Assembly: GCA_022572885.1 (NCBI GenBank)
Contig: JACZVC010000020.1
Span: forward strand, 1-63,948
Length of the DNA stretch: 63,948 bases
Direction of reading: 5' to 3'
Source: Pseudomonadota bacterium
Lineage (GTDB): Bacteria > Pseudomonadota > Gammaproteobacteria > Steroidobacterales > MnTg04
Positions 26,036-34,677 of the stretch are shown piece after piece. Made by a program: the position numbers and the translations under genes. A model generated the notes under the pieces. That model worked only from the letters and a program-made list of their open reading frames with translations, had not been told where the DNA came from and did not search any database. Each line of letters opens with the position of its first letter. Within the stretch, counting starts at the first letter, position 1.

Positions 26036-26283
26036 GCCATTGCCGGCACCAAGCATGCGACCAGGTGATAGTGATTGCGCATCACTGCATAGGCACAGAC
26101 ATCGATCGCGAATACCTTGGCCAGGAACAGAATGCGTTGTTCGAGCTAGCCATGGCGATGTTCGACGCTCTTGCCGGTGTAGTTGTCCTTGCCGCACAGA
26201 AAGTCCCGCCGGACACAGCGTGAGACGCAGTGGTAATAGGGAGTACATTCCAGGCTGATCTGGTGCTTGCGGGCTATGGTCAT
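26036..26283 (-). pseudogene. 5' relic of a RAYT-type transposase gene
   Basis: About 250 bases are strongly similar to the first quarter of the intact RAYT gene (29828-30075), including the start codon region, and the similarity continues upstream of the start as far as about 26360, where the two share ACTCAGATAGGCTGTGGATG. The frame is interrupted and the remaining three quarters of the gene are missing. The stretch 25948-26427 contains nothing else I can identify. The relic and the intact copy flank the TPR gene at 26428-28665. Confidence 0.85.
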
Positions 26284-26427
26284 CGTGCAAGTACAGCACT
26301 ACCGGCATTCGGCAGACAGCGGAATATTCGTATCATTTACTCAGATAGGCTGTGGATGTCCTTTTTTCCTTTTGCCGGCCATCAACGGAATTAAATGTCT
26401 GGCCCAGGTATATAGCTCTGCTGGTTT

Positions 26428-28665
26428 CTAGTCGCCGAGGGTGCTTCGAATCGCTGCAAGTTCGGCACGAAAATCGTGTTCGGCATCGGCCTGTTCGACC
26501 AGGACTCGTTGTCTTTCCAATTCGACCTTGACGTCATCGAGCATGCGGGCGATACGCGGGTCAGCAATCGTTTTTGCCCACGTCGGGTCATTCACAACCC
26601 AGAGGTATTGTAACCAACCGGCCTTGATGGCAGATTGAAAAGCGTCTGCGGCAGCGTCAAAGTCACCGCGCAGGCCGAAGTTCTGTGCAAGCAGGTGGTG
26701 AAGCGGCCCATAGTCCATCTTACGCTCAACGACTAATACGTTGAGTTGTTCATGGACTCGAGTCAAAAGCACATTTGCTTCATCGTCTCGTCCAGCTTGT
26801 TGATAGGCATAGGCGAGTACGTGTGAAAACTCTAATCCCTGCCGGAAGGCTGCAGGATGCTGGAGAGTGGATAGTGACTCGAAATCAAACGTTTTCTCAA
26901 ACACGTCAATGCCCACATCAAAATTTCCCACCAAAATATTGGCGGACGCATACTCGGCTGCGTAAATACCGTGCAACGCATCTATATCAGGGCCGAGTGC
27001 TATACGAAGCTTGTCGGTCTCTGCTCGTATTCCTGCCAGGTCGCCACGTATTTGAAACTGCATGGCCTTGTACCAAAACCTTTGCTCTGGCTGCGGCGTA
27101 TGCGCCAATCCAACGGCCGCCCAGTAGTCCGCATCTTCGGTCAGGCCGAGGTTTTCATAACGCCACGCCAACATGATGGGTAAACCGGGTAACTCGTGGT
27201 AAGCCAGTACGACTTCCTTGGCCCAGTGCACTGCTTTGTCGAATTCGCCTGTAAGGTGGTACAGACTCATCAACCCTACGTAGGCCATCCCGGGAGTGCC
27301 GGGCAGATGGGTCAGTCGCATGAGGATTTGCTCTGCACGTTCGCGTTCACCGAGCCTTCTTAACCGGAAAGCACTATTCACAGACAATACGGGGTTCAGC
27401 GGATCGACGAGCAGGCCCTGCTCCTGCACGGCCTCCGATTCTTCGTAACGACCCTGTTGCTGCAGAGTAATAGACAGCAAGTTGTAGGCAATCGAGAGCG
27501 ACGGATCGAGCTCCAGAGCCCGCCGCAACGATCGTTCGGCGCGTTCAAGTTCGTTTTGGGTATCGCCAAGCCGACTTGTATCGTTAAGCGAAATCAAGCC
27601 GAGCGCAGCGTGCCCTTCGGCCAGTTCGGGGTCCAATTCGATAGCTGTTTTGGCCGCTCGGACGGCGGACTCACGAGCAGCAACCCAGTCGTCATTACTG
27701 TGATGAAGCTCTAGCGCCACGGCCAGTCCGGCATACGGAGGAGCGTAGTTCTCATCCAGACTAATAGCTTCTTCAAAAGCCGCAACAGCTTTGCCTTGAT
27801 AACCGGCCGTTCTTGCATTAAGGAAAGAGCGTCCCACCAGGTAGGCATCATAAGCCTCCATGTTCGTGGTTGTGCGGCCGGCAGGAAGTTCAGCAGGAGG
27901 AATAATCTGGCGCTCGATGCGACTGGCAACCGTACTCGCGATTTCAGATTGAATCGCAAAAATGCCTTCGAGTTTGCGATCGAAGGTTTCACTCCAGACC
28001 TGGTAGCCCGTGTCGTCGATCAGGCGCGCGGTGACGCGTACAAAGTTGTTGTCACGACGAACGCTGCCATGCAGCAAATACCTGACACCCAGTATTTCGC
28101 TAATACGCGCCGGGCCCTCGTTGCTATTACGAAGTGCAAAAGACGAGGTTCGACTCAGTATGTGCAGCGCTTTTATCGAGGACAAGCGGTGAAGAATTTC
28201 TTCAGTGACGCCATCGGAGAAATAGCCGGTGTCCGGATTGGAGTCCAGGTTGACGAACGGCAGAACAGCGACCGAGTTATCGATTTTTTCAGCCGCAGCC
28301 ACCGCATCGTCCACTTCCTCGACAATTTTTTGCAGACTGCCGAACACAATGGCAGCACCGATTGCGAGTAAGGCGGCCAGGACGACGTAATCGGTGCGCT
28401 TGAGTGAGTTATCAAAAATGCCGCCAGGGTCACCTGGTTCCGTTTTGACAATGCCCGATGTGCTTATGTCGAAGGTCCAGGAAAAAATCAGCGCAATCGG
28501 GAAGCACAATATCGTGGCGATGATAAGAAAGCGCAGGGCGGTTTCCGGCAGACCCCAGGCAGGGAAAAACACATCGGCAACCTGAATGATAAGCCAGGCG
28601 CCAACAACGTAGAAGCCGACCGTCCGGTAAACGCGCCGTCTTCGCAGTTCTTGCCAGAATCCCAT
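26428..28665 (-). CDS. Membrane-anchored TolB/FlgO-like TPR protein
   Basis: 745 residues from the ATG at 28665; an earlier ATG at 28704 adds 13 residues without a ribosome site. The N terminus is a membrane module: RRRRVYRTVGFYVVGAWLIIQ then a second hydrophobic helix (about 40-62), and a third around 95-110. Next comes a TolB/FlgO-like domain (VAVLPFVNLDSNPDTGYFSDGVTEEIL, then SRTSSFAL and YLLHGSVRR), and then about ten TPR-like helical repeats (YAPPYAGLAVALE, AEGHAALGLISL and others). Such proteins are often labelled adenylate cyclase-like, but no cyclase domain is present. It lies in the accessory block and has two relatives at 52065-55300. The role is unknown; a signalling scaffold is likely. 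Confidence 0.8.
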   Translation of the reverse strand: MGFWQELRRRRVYRTVGFYVVGAWLIIQVADVFFPAWGLPETALRFLIIATILCFPIALIFSWTFDISTSGIVKTEPGDPGGIFDNSLKRTDYVVLAALLAIGAAIVFGSLQKIVEEVDDAVAAAEKIDNSVAVLPFVNLDSNPDTGYFSDGVTEEILHRLSSIKALHILSRTSSFALRNSNEGPARISEILGVRYLLHGSVRRDNNFVRVTARLIDDTGYQVWSETFDRKLEGIFAIQSEIASTVASRIERQIIPPAELPAGRTTTNMEAYDAYLVGRSFLNARTAGYQGKAVAAFEEAISLDENYAPPYAGLAVALELHHSNDDWVAARESAVRAAKTAIELDPELAEGHAALGLISLNDTSRLGDTQNELERAERSLRRALELDPSLSIAYNLLSITLQQQGRYEESEAVQEQGLLVDPLNPVLSVNSAFRLRRLGERERAEQILMRLTHLPGTPGMAYVGLMSLYHLTGEFDKAVHWAKEVVLAYHELPGLPIMLAWRYENLGLTEDADYWAAVGLAHTPQPEQRFWYKAMQFQIRGDLAGIRAETDKLRIALGPDIDALHGIYAAEYASANILVGNFDVGIDVFEKTFDFESLSTLQHPAAFRQGLEFSHVLAYAYQQAGRDDEANVLLTRVHEQLNVLVVERKMDYGPLHHLLAQNFGLRGDFDAAADAFQSAIKAGWLQYLWVVNDPTWAKTIADPRIARMLDDVKVELERQRVLVEQADAEHDFRAELAAIRSTLGD

Positions 28666-28747
28666 GCCCTGATTATGGCCTAAAGGTCTGGAGTAGAGAA
28701 GCAACAGATAACCCCGCCCCTGGCTGAACCAACGCGTCTAATGAAGC

Positions 28748-28766
28748 CGTCGGAGTTTTGCCGACG
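28748..28766. repeat. Short hairpin, possible REP-like element
   Basis: CGTCGG and CCGACG form a perfect six-pair stem around a seven-base loop. It lies about 350 bases from the end of a RAYT gene, the class of transposase that acts on REP hairpins. A single copy was noticed, so the REP assignment is weak. Confidence 0.3.
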
Positions 28767-28870
28767 CGAGGTGCAATGGTTGCCCCCGGGTCAAACCTTA
28801 CAACCTGAATTTAACACCGATGAAATAACGTCGCCCGAATATATCGAAAAGCTGGGGTGCGGTATTGGAC

Positions 28871-28976
28871 TGGCGAAAAAACGAGGATGGCGAAAAAACG
28901 AGGACATCCACAGTCTTCACGAAGTGGCGAAAAAACGAGCACCGAAAAAACGAGGACATCCACAGTCTTCACGAAG
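28871..28976. repeat. Irregular tandem repeats with CGAAAAAACGAG core
   Basis: Four copies of a CGAAAAAACGAG core start at about 28873, 28890, 28927 and 28943. The second and fourth are extended by GACATCCACAGTCTTCACGA, so the array is two long units with partial copies before each. The extension begins with GGACATCCACAG, the complement of CTGTGGATGTCC found beside both the intact RAYT gene (30141-30152) and its relic (about 26349-26360). The stretch 28706-29118 has no gene besides this. Confidence 0.75.
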
Positions 28977-29118
28977 GACCGTTGGTCGCCAACACTGTCA
29001 TCGACAGGCATTTGAGTCGCGTGATGAAGCCGGTTAATTGTCAGCTGACGATATAGGTTTCGGTAACAAGCAGCAGCGCTCCTCCGGTAACCGGATCAGC
29101 ACGATCGCAGGCAAGTTC

Positions 29119-30075
29119 TTACGATCCGGTGGCGACAGGCTTGGCCAGGCTCAAATGATGTTGCAGCCCCAACATCCAGCGCTGCCCAAGATGCTCACAA
29201 TAAGCCTGCAATGCTTCGATTGAGCCCAAGGCACGGCCACGCCAGGAATTCATTCGTTTAAGATCCTTAAGCCAGGTCTCCTGATCCGTTTCCAAGCGCA
29301 CCAGGATAAAGGGTAAATCCGAGTCGATTCGCCCGCGTTTGCCCTGGCTCCACTCCCGGCCGGTCCACTCCACCAGCGTGAGATAATCTTTCCAACAACA
29401 AGGTAAGGCAGGATGGGGGTTTTGGTCTTCGAATCCCAGCAACGATTCGCCCTTGCCATTGATGCGCGCATGCACCGAGGTATGAACCGAGGTTTCCGGC
29501 GTGGTTGCCAGTTGGGCCCGGATCGGGTTGAGATCCACATAAGCCATGCAACGTAACAAGGCGGCCTCATCCAGCAAGGCCTGGACTTTGAACCGCCCCT
29601 CCCAAAAGCGCCCGCTGCAATCGTCTTCTTTGTTAGACCGACGCGCCAAGGGCTCGTTGATGCAACGCATGAACCAGCTCAGGCTGGCAAGACGTTCTCG
29701 GTACACGCTGATCCATTCAGCCACGCCGTCAGGGGACGGGAGATGACCGTTGGACTTGGCAACGGCGGGTGGGATTTCAAACACCTGGCCCCAGCGTCGC
29801 AGCACTTCCGCTTCGTCCCAGTCCTCAGCCGTTGCCGGCGCCAGGTGTACGACCAGGTGATAGTGATTGCTCATCACCGCATAGGCACAGACATCGATCG
29901 CGAATATCTTGGCCAGAAACAGAATGCGCTGTTCGATCCAGCGACGGCGATGTTCGAAGCTCTTGCCGGTGTAGCGGTCTTTGCCACACAGAAAGGCCCG
30001 CCGGACACAGCGTGAGACGCAGTGGTAATAGCGAGTACATTCCAAACTGATCTGGTGCTTGCGGGCGATGGTCAT
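29119..30075 (-). CDS. RAYT: REP-associated Y1 (HUH) transposase
   Basis: 318 residues. The N-terminal Y1_Tnp domain contains the HUH pair as NHYHLVVHL (His71, His73) after a beta strand CAYAVMSN, plus the helix with SVYRERLASLSWFMRCINEPLARR, followed by GRFWEGRFK and YVDLNPIRAQ, which are typical of the IS200-like REP-associated family. The C-terminal extension of about 110 residues (SLLGFED and SWRGRALGS) is found in the long RAYT subgroup. RAYTs cut single-stranded DNA at REP hairpins and are not usually flanked by inverted repeats. A degraded second copy lies at 26036-26283, and local repeats sit 140 bases beyond the end. Confidence 0.9.
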   Translation of the reverse strand: MTIARKHQISLECTRYYHCVSRCVRRAFLCGKDRYTGKSFEHRRRWIEQRILFLAKIFAIDVCAYAVMSNHYHLVVHLAPATAEDWDEAEVLRRWGQVFEIPPAVAKSNGHLPSPDGVAEWISVYRERLASLSWFMRCINEPLARRSNKEDDCSGRFWEGRFKVQALLDEAALLRCMAYVDLNPIRAQLATTPETSVHTSVHARINGKGESLLGFEDQNPHPALPCCWKDYLTLVEWTGREWSQGKRGRIDSDLPFILVRLETDQETWLKDLKRMNSWRGRALGSIEALQAYCEHLGQRWMLGLQHHLSLAKPVATGS

Positions 30076-30157
30076 GCTTCAAGTACAGCACTGTGGGCCT
30101 CAGGCAGACAGCTCGATATTCGGGGGGTTTACTCAGATAGGCTGTGGATGTCCTGCT

Positions 30158-30661
30158 ATGCTTTTGCTGCTATGCTTTTGCCGAATCATCGTAGCCGTTT
30201 TCTTGTGCGTACTCAGTTCAGCGGCGGCTCCGCAATCAGTTAGCTTTTGGAAGGTTTCGAACGGCGTAGCCCACACATCAATACTGCTGCCAGAAGCGAA
30301 GAAGCCAAATACTCAAGCGACACTGACAATTGAATACTCAATTGTCGGTGGCATGTGCCGCGTAATGGTTGGAGTCGCCGTACTATCGGGCCGCGAGTAT
30401 GGCACACGGCAAGGCAATCGAATAATCGATGACATTATGACGGTGACTATTTTGGGTATGCACCAATGGACCGCAAAGCCGCTTGTCGCGCTCTACTCAA
30501 ATGGCTTCGAGGCAGCAATTCCCGCCTCAGACCAATTCATTAACGAGTTGAAGGCAGGATCAACGGTGCACGTGCGCTCTTTGCCAAACACACCGACTTT
30601 CGAATTCTCACTAAGAGGATCGAGCGCCGCAATTAACAAAGCGTCCTCCACGTGCAAGTAA
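30158..30661 (+). CDS. Hypothetical secreted protein
   Basis: 167 residues if it starts at the ATG at 30158, which gives a strong signal peptide (MLLLLCFCRIIVAVFLCVLSSAAA) and cleavage before APQS. Earlier in-frame ATGs lie in the RAYT upstream region. The mature part is about 140 residues, probably beta-rich, with two cysteines (GGMCRVMV and the terminal STCK) that could form a disulfide. I do not recognise the family. It is transcribed divergently from the RAYT gene. The 280 bases after it contain no clear gene; a short open frame ending KRNYLANEINQ near 30790 may be the tail of a lost gene. Confidence 0.5.
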   Translation: MLLLLCFCRIIVAVFLCVLSSAAAPQSVSFWKVSNGVAHTSILLPEAKKPNTQATLTIEYSIVGGMCRVMVGVAVLSGREYGTRQGNRIIDDIMTVTILGMHQWTAKPLVALYSNGFEAAIPASDQFINELKAGSTVHVRSLPNTPTFEFSLRGSSAAINKASSTCK

Positions 30662-30940
30662 GAGACCATTAGTTTCCGTTGGACTACGTGAGGACTCGTG
30701 CCCTTACCCCATCAGCCGCCATCCCTAACAAGCTCATCGACGCAATTACCGCTATCAAACGAAACTACTTGGCCAACGAAATAAACCAATAAACCAGGGA
30801 CATCCACACCTTTTAGTGAAAATCATAGCACTGCTGATTGGCCCAACAATCAGCCACCGGGATATTCGTAGCGATTACTCAGAAAGTTTGCGGGTACCTT
30901 TGTTGTTGTCCTTGTTGTTGACGCGGAACATGGAATCCGG

Positions 30941-31032
30941 AGAACATACACTGTAGCTATTGCTCGCCGACTATATGCACATCCCTCATGAACCACCGAT
31001 CTATTCCGAAGTCGTCAGGATCCGCGTCAGCC
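30941..31032 (+). pseudogene. Relic of the 3' end of a DUF4399 gene
   Basis: The segment reads GEHTL-stop-LLLADYMHIPHEPPIYSEVV and matches the last about 30 codons of the intact DUF4399 gene (24205-24300) at roughly five bases in six. An in-frame TAG and the absence of the rest of the gene show it is dead. It directly precedes and overlaps the predicted start of dinB, which suggests DUF4399 and dinB were neighbours before the 24301-30940 block was inserted. Confidence 0.85.
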
Positions 31033-32211
31033 AGCGACGTAACGGGGCAGCGCCCCCGGTATGTGCTGCATGTCGACATGGATGCGTTCTATGCGTCGGT
31101 GGAAAAACGCGACAACCCGGAACTGGAGAACGAGCCCGTACTGGTGGGTGGCGCGGGCCCGCGCGGCGTGGTCGCGGCGGCCAGTTATGAAGCGAGAAAA
31201 TACGGCGTCCACTCGGCGATGCCGATGCGCCGTGCGTTGCAGCTTTGCCCGAACGCCACGGTCGTCCGGCCGAGAATTTCCCGTTACCAGGAAGTTTCCG
31301 CGGTAATTTTCTCGATCTTCAGGGAGGTCACGCCGATCGTCGAAGGCCTCTCCCTGGACGAGGCGTTCCTGGACATCAGTGAGCGGGTTCCCGCACACGG
31401 ACAACCCGTCCAGATTGCCCGGCGCATCAAGCAAAGAATCCTGACGGACACCGGGCTGACCGCGTCGGTTGGCATTGGGCCAAACAAACTGGTCGCCAAA
31501 ATTGCGTCGGACCTGGAAAAGCCGGATGGCCTGTGTGAAGTCAGGCCCGGTAATGTGCGCACAGTGCTGGATCCGCTGCCGATCGAAGCCTTGTTCGGGA
31601 TCGGCCCCAAGACCGCGGCGCGCTTGCACCAACTTGGGGTCAAAAGTTTTCACGATTTGCGAACCGCCGATGATGCAGTCCTGGCGCCTGTGTTCGGCCG
31701 TTATGCGCAGCGCATGCGCGATCGCGCGGCAGGCATCGATCACCGGCCGGTCGGCGAAAATTCCCAGGACAAGTCGGTGAGCGCCGAAGAAACCTTCGAC
31801 CGGGATATCGGCGATCGCCAGACGCTGCACCACTGTCTGATGGACATGACGGACCGTATCTCGAAAAAAATCCGGCGTAAGGACTGGGTAGCCAGCCGGT
31901 TAAATATCAAGGTGCGCCTGGCGGATTTCACGACCTTGAGCCGGCAGAAAAGCGTCAATCCGCCGACCAACGGCTGCCGTGAACTCCAGCTGATCGCGGG
32001 TGGACTGCTCGGCGACTGGCTGGATGCCCATCCGGGTGCGGAACTCCGCCTGCTGGGGGTCGGCGTTTCAGGGTTGGGCGAGGACCGGCAACAAGACCTG
32101 TTTCCGGAGGAAAGCGGCGCAAAAAACCGCAAAGTCGACAAGCTCCTTGGCCAGGTGGCAGACCGTTTCGGCGATGCTGCGTTGCGGCGAGGACAACATA
32201 AAATGTCCTGA
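30988..32211 (+). CDS. dinB: DNA polymerase IV (Y-family)
   Basis: Error-prone translesion polymerase. The palm begins YVLHVDMDAFYASVE with the first catalytic Asp, then GVVAAASYEARKYGV, SLDEAFLD with the second acidic pair, and GIGPNKLVAKIASD. The thumb HhH motif is LFGIGPKTAARL and the little-finger domain follows. A C-terminal QQDLFPEE resembles the QL[SD]LF beta-clamp-binding motif. The ATG at 30988 adds 25 residues encoded by a DUF4399 relic in another frame; a GTG at 31063 is closer to the usual DinB start, so the true start is uncertain. The protein is about 380-407 residues. No LexA box was recognised. Confidence 0.93.
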   Translation: MNHRSIPKSSGSASASDVTGQRPRYVLHVDMDAFYASVEKRDNPELENEPVLVGGAGPRGVVAAASYEARKYGVHSAMPMRRALQLCPNATVVRPRISRYQEVSAVIFSIFREVTPIVEGLSLDEAFLDISERVPAHGQPVQIARRIKQRILTDTGLTASVGIGPNKLVAKIASDLEKPDGLCEVRPGNVRTVLDPLPIEALFGIGPKTAARLHQLGVKSFHDLRTADDAVLAPVFGRYAQRMRDRAAGIDHRPVGENSQDKSVSAEETFDRDIGDRQTLHHCLMDMTDRISKKIRRKDWVASRLNIKVRLADFTTLSRQKSVNPPTNGCRELQLIAGGLLGDWLDAHPGAELRLLGVGVSGLGEDRQQDLFPEESGAKNRKVDKLLGQVADRFGDAALRRGQHKMS

Positions 32212-32300
32212 TTCACGTCTGCACTTGTGAGCAGGCACGGCAAACGGGCATCATCGGTGGTTCCCTCGCCCGACAGATGACGCCGCAACGCGCACGAGCA

Positions 32301-33929
32301 ATGTATAGCAGTTTTTTTGGACTCAGCGAGAAACCCTTCTCGATCACACCGGACCCGAGGTATTTGTACCTCAGCGAACGGCATGCCGATGCGTTGGCCC
32401 ACCTGCTGTACGGCATTACCGAGAGCGGGGGGTTCATACAACTCACCGGCGAAGTCGGCACCGGCAAGACCACGCTGCTCAGGAGCCTGCTCGAACAATT
32501 GCCCGAGAACGTGGATATTGCCCTGATCGTCAATCCGCGCCTGGGCACAGCGGATTTTCTGGAAACCATCTGCCAGGAACTGCACGTTCCCCTGGCCAGA
32601 AAACGCAGCGAAAAGGATCTGGTCGATGCGCTCAACAAGCATCTGCTGAAAGCATATGCGGACGGGAGGCGGGTCGTGCTGATGGTGGACGAGGCACAAA
32701 ACCTTTCGGCAGACGTCCTCGAACAAGTACGCCTGCTGACCAACCTGGAAACCAGCAAGCAGAAACTGCTGCAGATCATCCTCGTCGGCCAGCCCGAACT
32801 GAGAAAATTGCTGTCGAGGAACGATCTGCGGCAACTCGCGCAGCGTATTACCAGCCGCTTTCACCTTCGGCCGCTGGACCGGAAAGAGTCGGCCGCCTAC
32901 CTGCAACACCGGCTGAAGATTGCCGGCGCCACCGGCGAGATCTTTTTGCCATCCGCCAGCCGGGTGATATTCAAATTGTCCGGCGGCGTGCCGCGCCTGA
33001 TCAACGTAATCGCGGATCGCGCCCTGCTGGGCGCCTATACGCGTGAACTCACCACAATCAATGGTGCCCTGGTTCGCGAGGCGGCTGCCGAAGTCCAGGG
33101 CCGCCAGTACCGCCCTGCCTGGCTGAGCTGGATCGCCGGCGTACTGATGCTGGGCGCGACGGCTGCGCTGGCGATGGGAGTCGGCCACTTGATCGGGCAA
33201 CGCAATGCGCCAACAACCGATATTCAGTCGGCGAGCGCGCTGCCTGCCCGGCTGCCGGACAACCCGGCCAGCGCCATGATCGATGACCCACCCGCCATGA
33301 AGACGGTGGCAAGCCTCCAGTCAATTTTGCAGGCATACGCTGCGGAAACCGGTACCGACAACGCGTTCGAAACGCTGCTTGGCCTGTGGCGCGGTGCGTA
33401 CCAGCCAGGAGGAACGCCGGCTTGCCAGCAGGCAGCGGAGCAAGGCTTGCGATGCGTGTTCCAGCAGGGCAGCTGGGCGCAGCTCAGACAGCACAATCGA
33501 CCGGTAATTCTCACCCTTCTCGATGAACTGGGACTGGAACACCACCTGGTTCTGCGCTCGCTGGACGCAGGAATGGCGGAGCTGCTGATCGGCGGAAATT
33601 CCTTCGATGTCACCATGGAGGCAATTGCAAGATATTGGTTTGGCGACTATCTCCTCGTGTGGCAGCCGGTTTCCGATGACAATCGTGCACTTTCCCTGGG
33701 CATGGCAGGCGCCGATGTGCGCTGGTTGCGGGAAAACCTGGATCGAGTCAATGGCTACGCCACAGCCATGCATGATTCGGACCTGTTCGACCAGGAACTC
33801 CAGCAAAAAGTGCGTGACTTCCAGCGCCGGAACCGCCTGCGTATCGACGGGATAGCCGGGGCCCAGACCTTGATCACCCTCGCCAGCGCCAACAGCCAGC
33901 CGGACACACCGGTGCTAATCAGGCCTTAG
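32301..33929 (+). CDS. gspA: GspA/ExeA-like AAA ATPase with peptidoglycan-binding domain
   Basis: 542 residues from the ATG at 32301 (MYSSFFGLSEKPFSITPDP is the usual family start; an ATG at 32277 adds eight residues). The AAA domain has Walker A GEVGTGKTT and Walker B VVLMVDEAQNL. A single transmembrane helix (about 268-290, LSWIAGVLMLGATAALAMGV) is followed by a periplasmic part with a C39-peptidase-like segment and a C-terminal peptidoglycan-binding domain (VRWLRENLDRVN.. VRDFQRRNRLRIDGIAG). ExeA works with ExeB to place the type II secretin in the cell wall. The gene is three bases before gspB. Confidence 0.9.
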   Translation: MYSSFFGLSEKPFSITPDPRYLYLSERHADALAHLLYGITESGGFIQLTGEVGTGKTTLLRSLLEQLPENVDIALIVNPRLGTADFLETICQELHVPLARKRSEKDLVDALNKHLLKAYADGRRVVLMVDEAQNLSADVLEQVRLLTNLETSKQKLLQIILVGQPELRKLLSRNDLRQLAQRITSRFHLRPLDRKESAAYLQHRLKIAGATGEIFLPSASRVIFKLSGGVPRLINVIADRALLGAYTRELTTINGALVREAAAEVQGRQYRPAWLSWIAGVLMLGATAALAMGVGHLIGQRNAPTTDIQSASALPARLPDNPASAMIDDPPAMKTVASLQSILQAYAAETGTDNAFETLLGLWRGAYQPGGTPACQQAAEQGLRCVFQQGSWAQLRQHNRPVILTLLDELGLEHHLVLRSLDAGMAELLIGGNSFDVTMEAIARYWFGDYLLVWQPVSDDNRALSLGMAGADVRWLRENLDRVNGYATAMHDSDLFDQELQQKVRDFQRRNRLRIDGIAGAQTLITLASANSQPDTPVLIRP

Positions 33930-33932
33930 CCC

Positions 33933-34673
33933 ATGTCCTTCATACTCGATGCACTGCAGAAATCGGAAAATCAGCGCCAGCGGCAACTCGGCCCCGGCCT
34001 TGCCACCGTGCGCCGGGGAAAAGTCCGTCAGGCTGTTCCGGTCTGGGTTCCCCTGCTGGCATTCCTGCTGGTCGTCAACATCGTAATACTGGCTTTTGTC
34101 ATGTGGCCTGGTGAAGTGACAGAACAAGCTGCCGCAGCACAAAGGCAAACCGAAGCCGGCTCGGTTATCGATGATCCAGTGGTCCGGGAAACCGCGGCGC
34201 CGGAAAAGCGTGGTGAAATTCGATCCCTTTCCCGGGAAGCTATAGTGGCCGCGCCCAAAGAAAGCGGATTGGCTGTAGTAGCGAACAAGACGCGAGACCG
34301 GGGGAGCGCTGGCAGCGTGACCGTCATGACAGAACAGGAAATGGATGAATTCCTGGCCACAGACGAAGCCGCGGCAAAGGCCGATGCAGCCCCTGCCGGG
34401 TCGGTAAACGAGTTGCTGTTTGACGAAAATACGCCAGTGGAACTACTGCCGGCAATGCAGGAATTGCAGTTAAGGGGTCTGATCGTATTACCGGATTTAC
34501 ACCTGGATGTGCATGTTTACAGCGACACGGACGATAAGCGTTTTGTTTTTGTCAATATGAAGAAGTACCGTGAGGGAGAGCGCCTTCGCGAAGGTCCGTT
34601 GCTCGAATCCATTACTCCGCAAGGAATAATCCTGCGGCACAACGGCCAGCGTTTCATTGTGAACCAGGATTGA
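33933..34673 (+). CDS. gspB: GspB/ExeB-like type II secretion assembly protein
   Basis: 246 residues. It begins MSFILDALQKSENQRQ, the highly typical ExeB/GspB start, then one transmembrane helix (about 37-58), an acidic, Ala-rich linker and a C-terminal T2SSB domain (LPAMQELQLRGLIVLPDLHLDVHVYS, then GQRFIVNQD at the end). It pairs with GspA to carry secretin subunits across the peptidoglycan. It is transcribed with gspA; the next gene begins four bases after its stop. No other Gsp genes are in the window. Confidence 0.88.
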   Translation: MSFILDALQKSENQRQRQLGPGLATVRRGKVRQAVPVWVPLLAFLLVVNIVILAFVMWPGEVTEQAAAAQRQTEAGSVIDDPVVRETAAPEKRGEIRSLSREAIVAAPKESGLAVVANKTRDRGSAGSVTVMTEQEMDEFLATDEAAAKADAAPAGSVNELLFDENTPVELLPAMQELQLRGLIVLPDLHLDVHVYSDTDDKRFVFVNMKKYREGERLREGPLLESITPQGIILRHNGQRFIVNQD

Positions 34674-34677
34674 GCGC

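Noticed and set aside
26428-28665. Adenylate cyclase function for the TPR protein
   Set aside because: Such proteins are often labelled so, but no class III cyclase motif is present.
30700-30792. Open frame ending KRNYLANEINQ after the secreted protein
   Set aside because: It lacks a start and ribosome site; it may be the tail of a lost gene, but there is too little to assign.
31740-33200. 486-codon open frame antisense to dinB and gspA
   Set aside because: It is antisense to two well-supported genes and crosses their boundary; composition is explained by codon bias.
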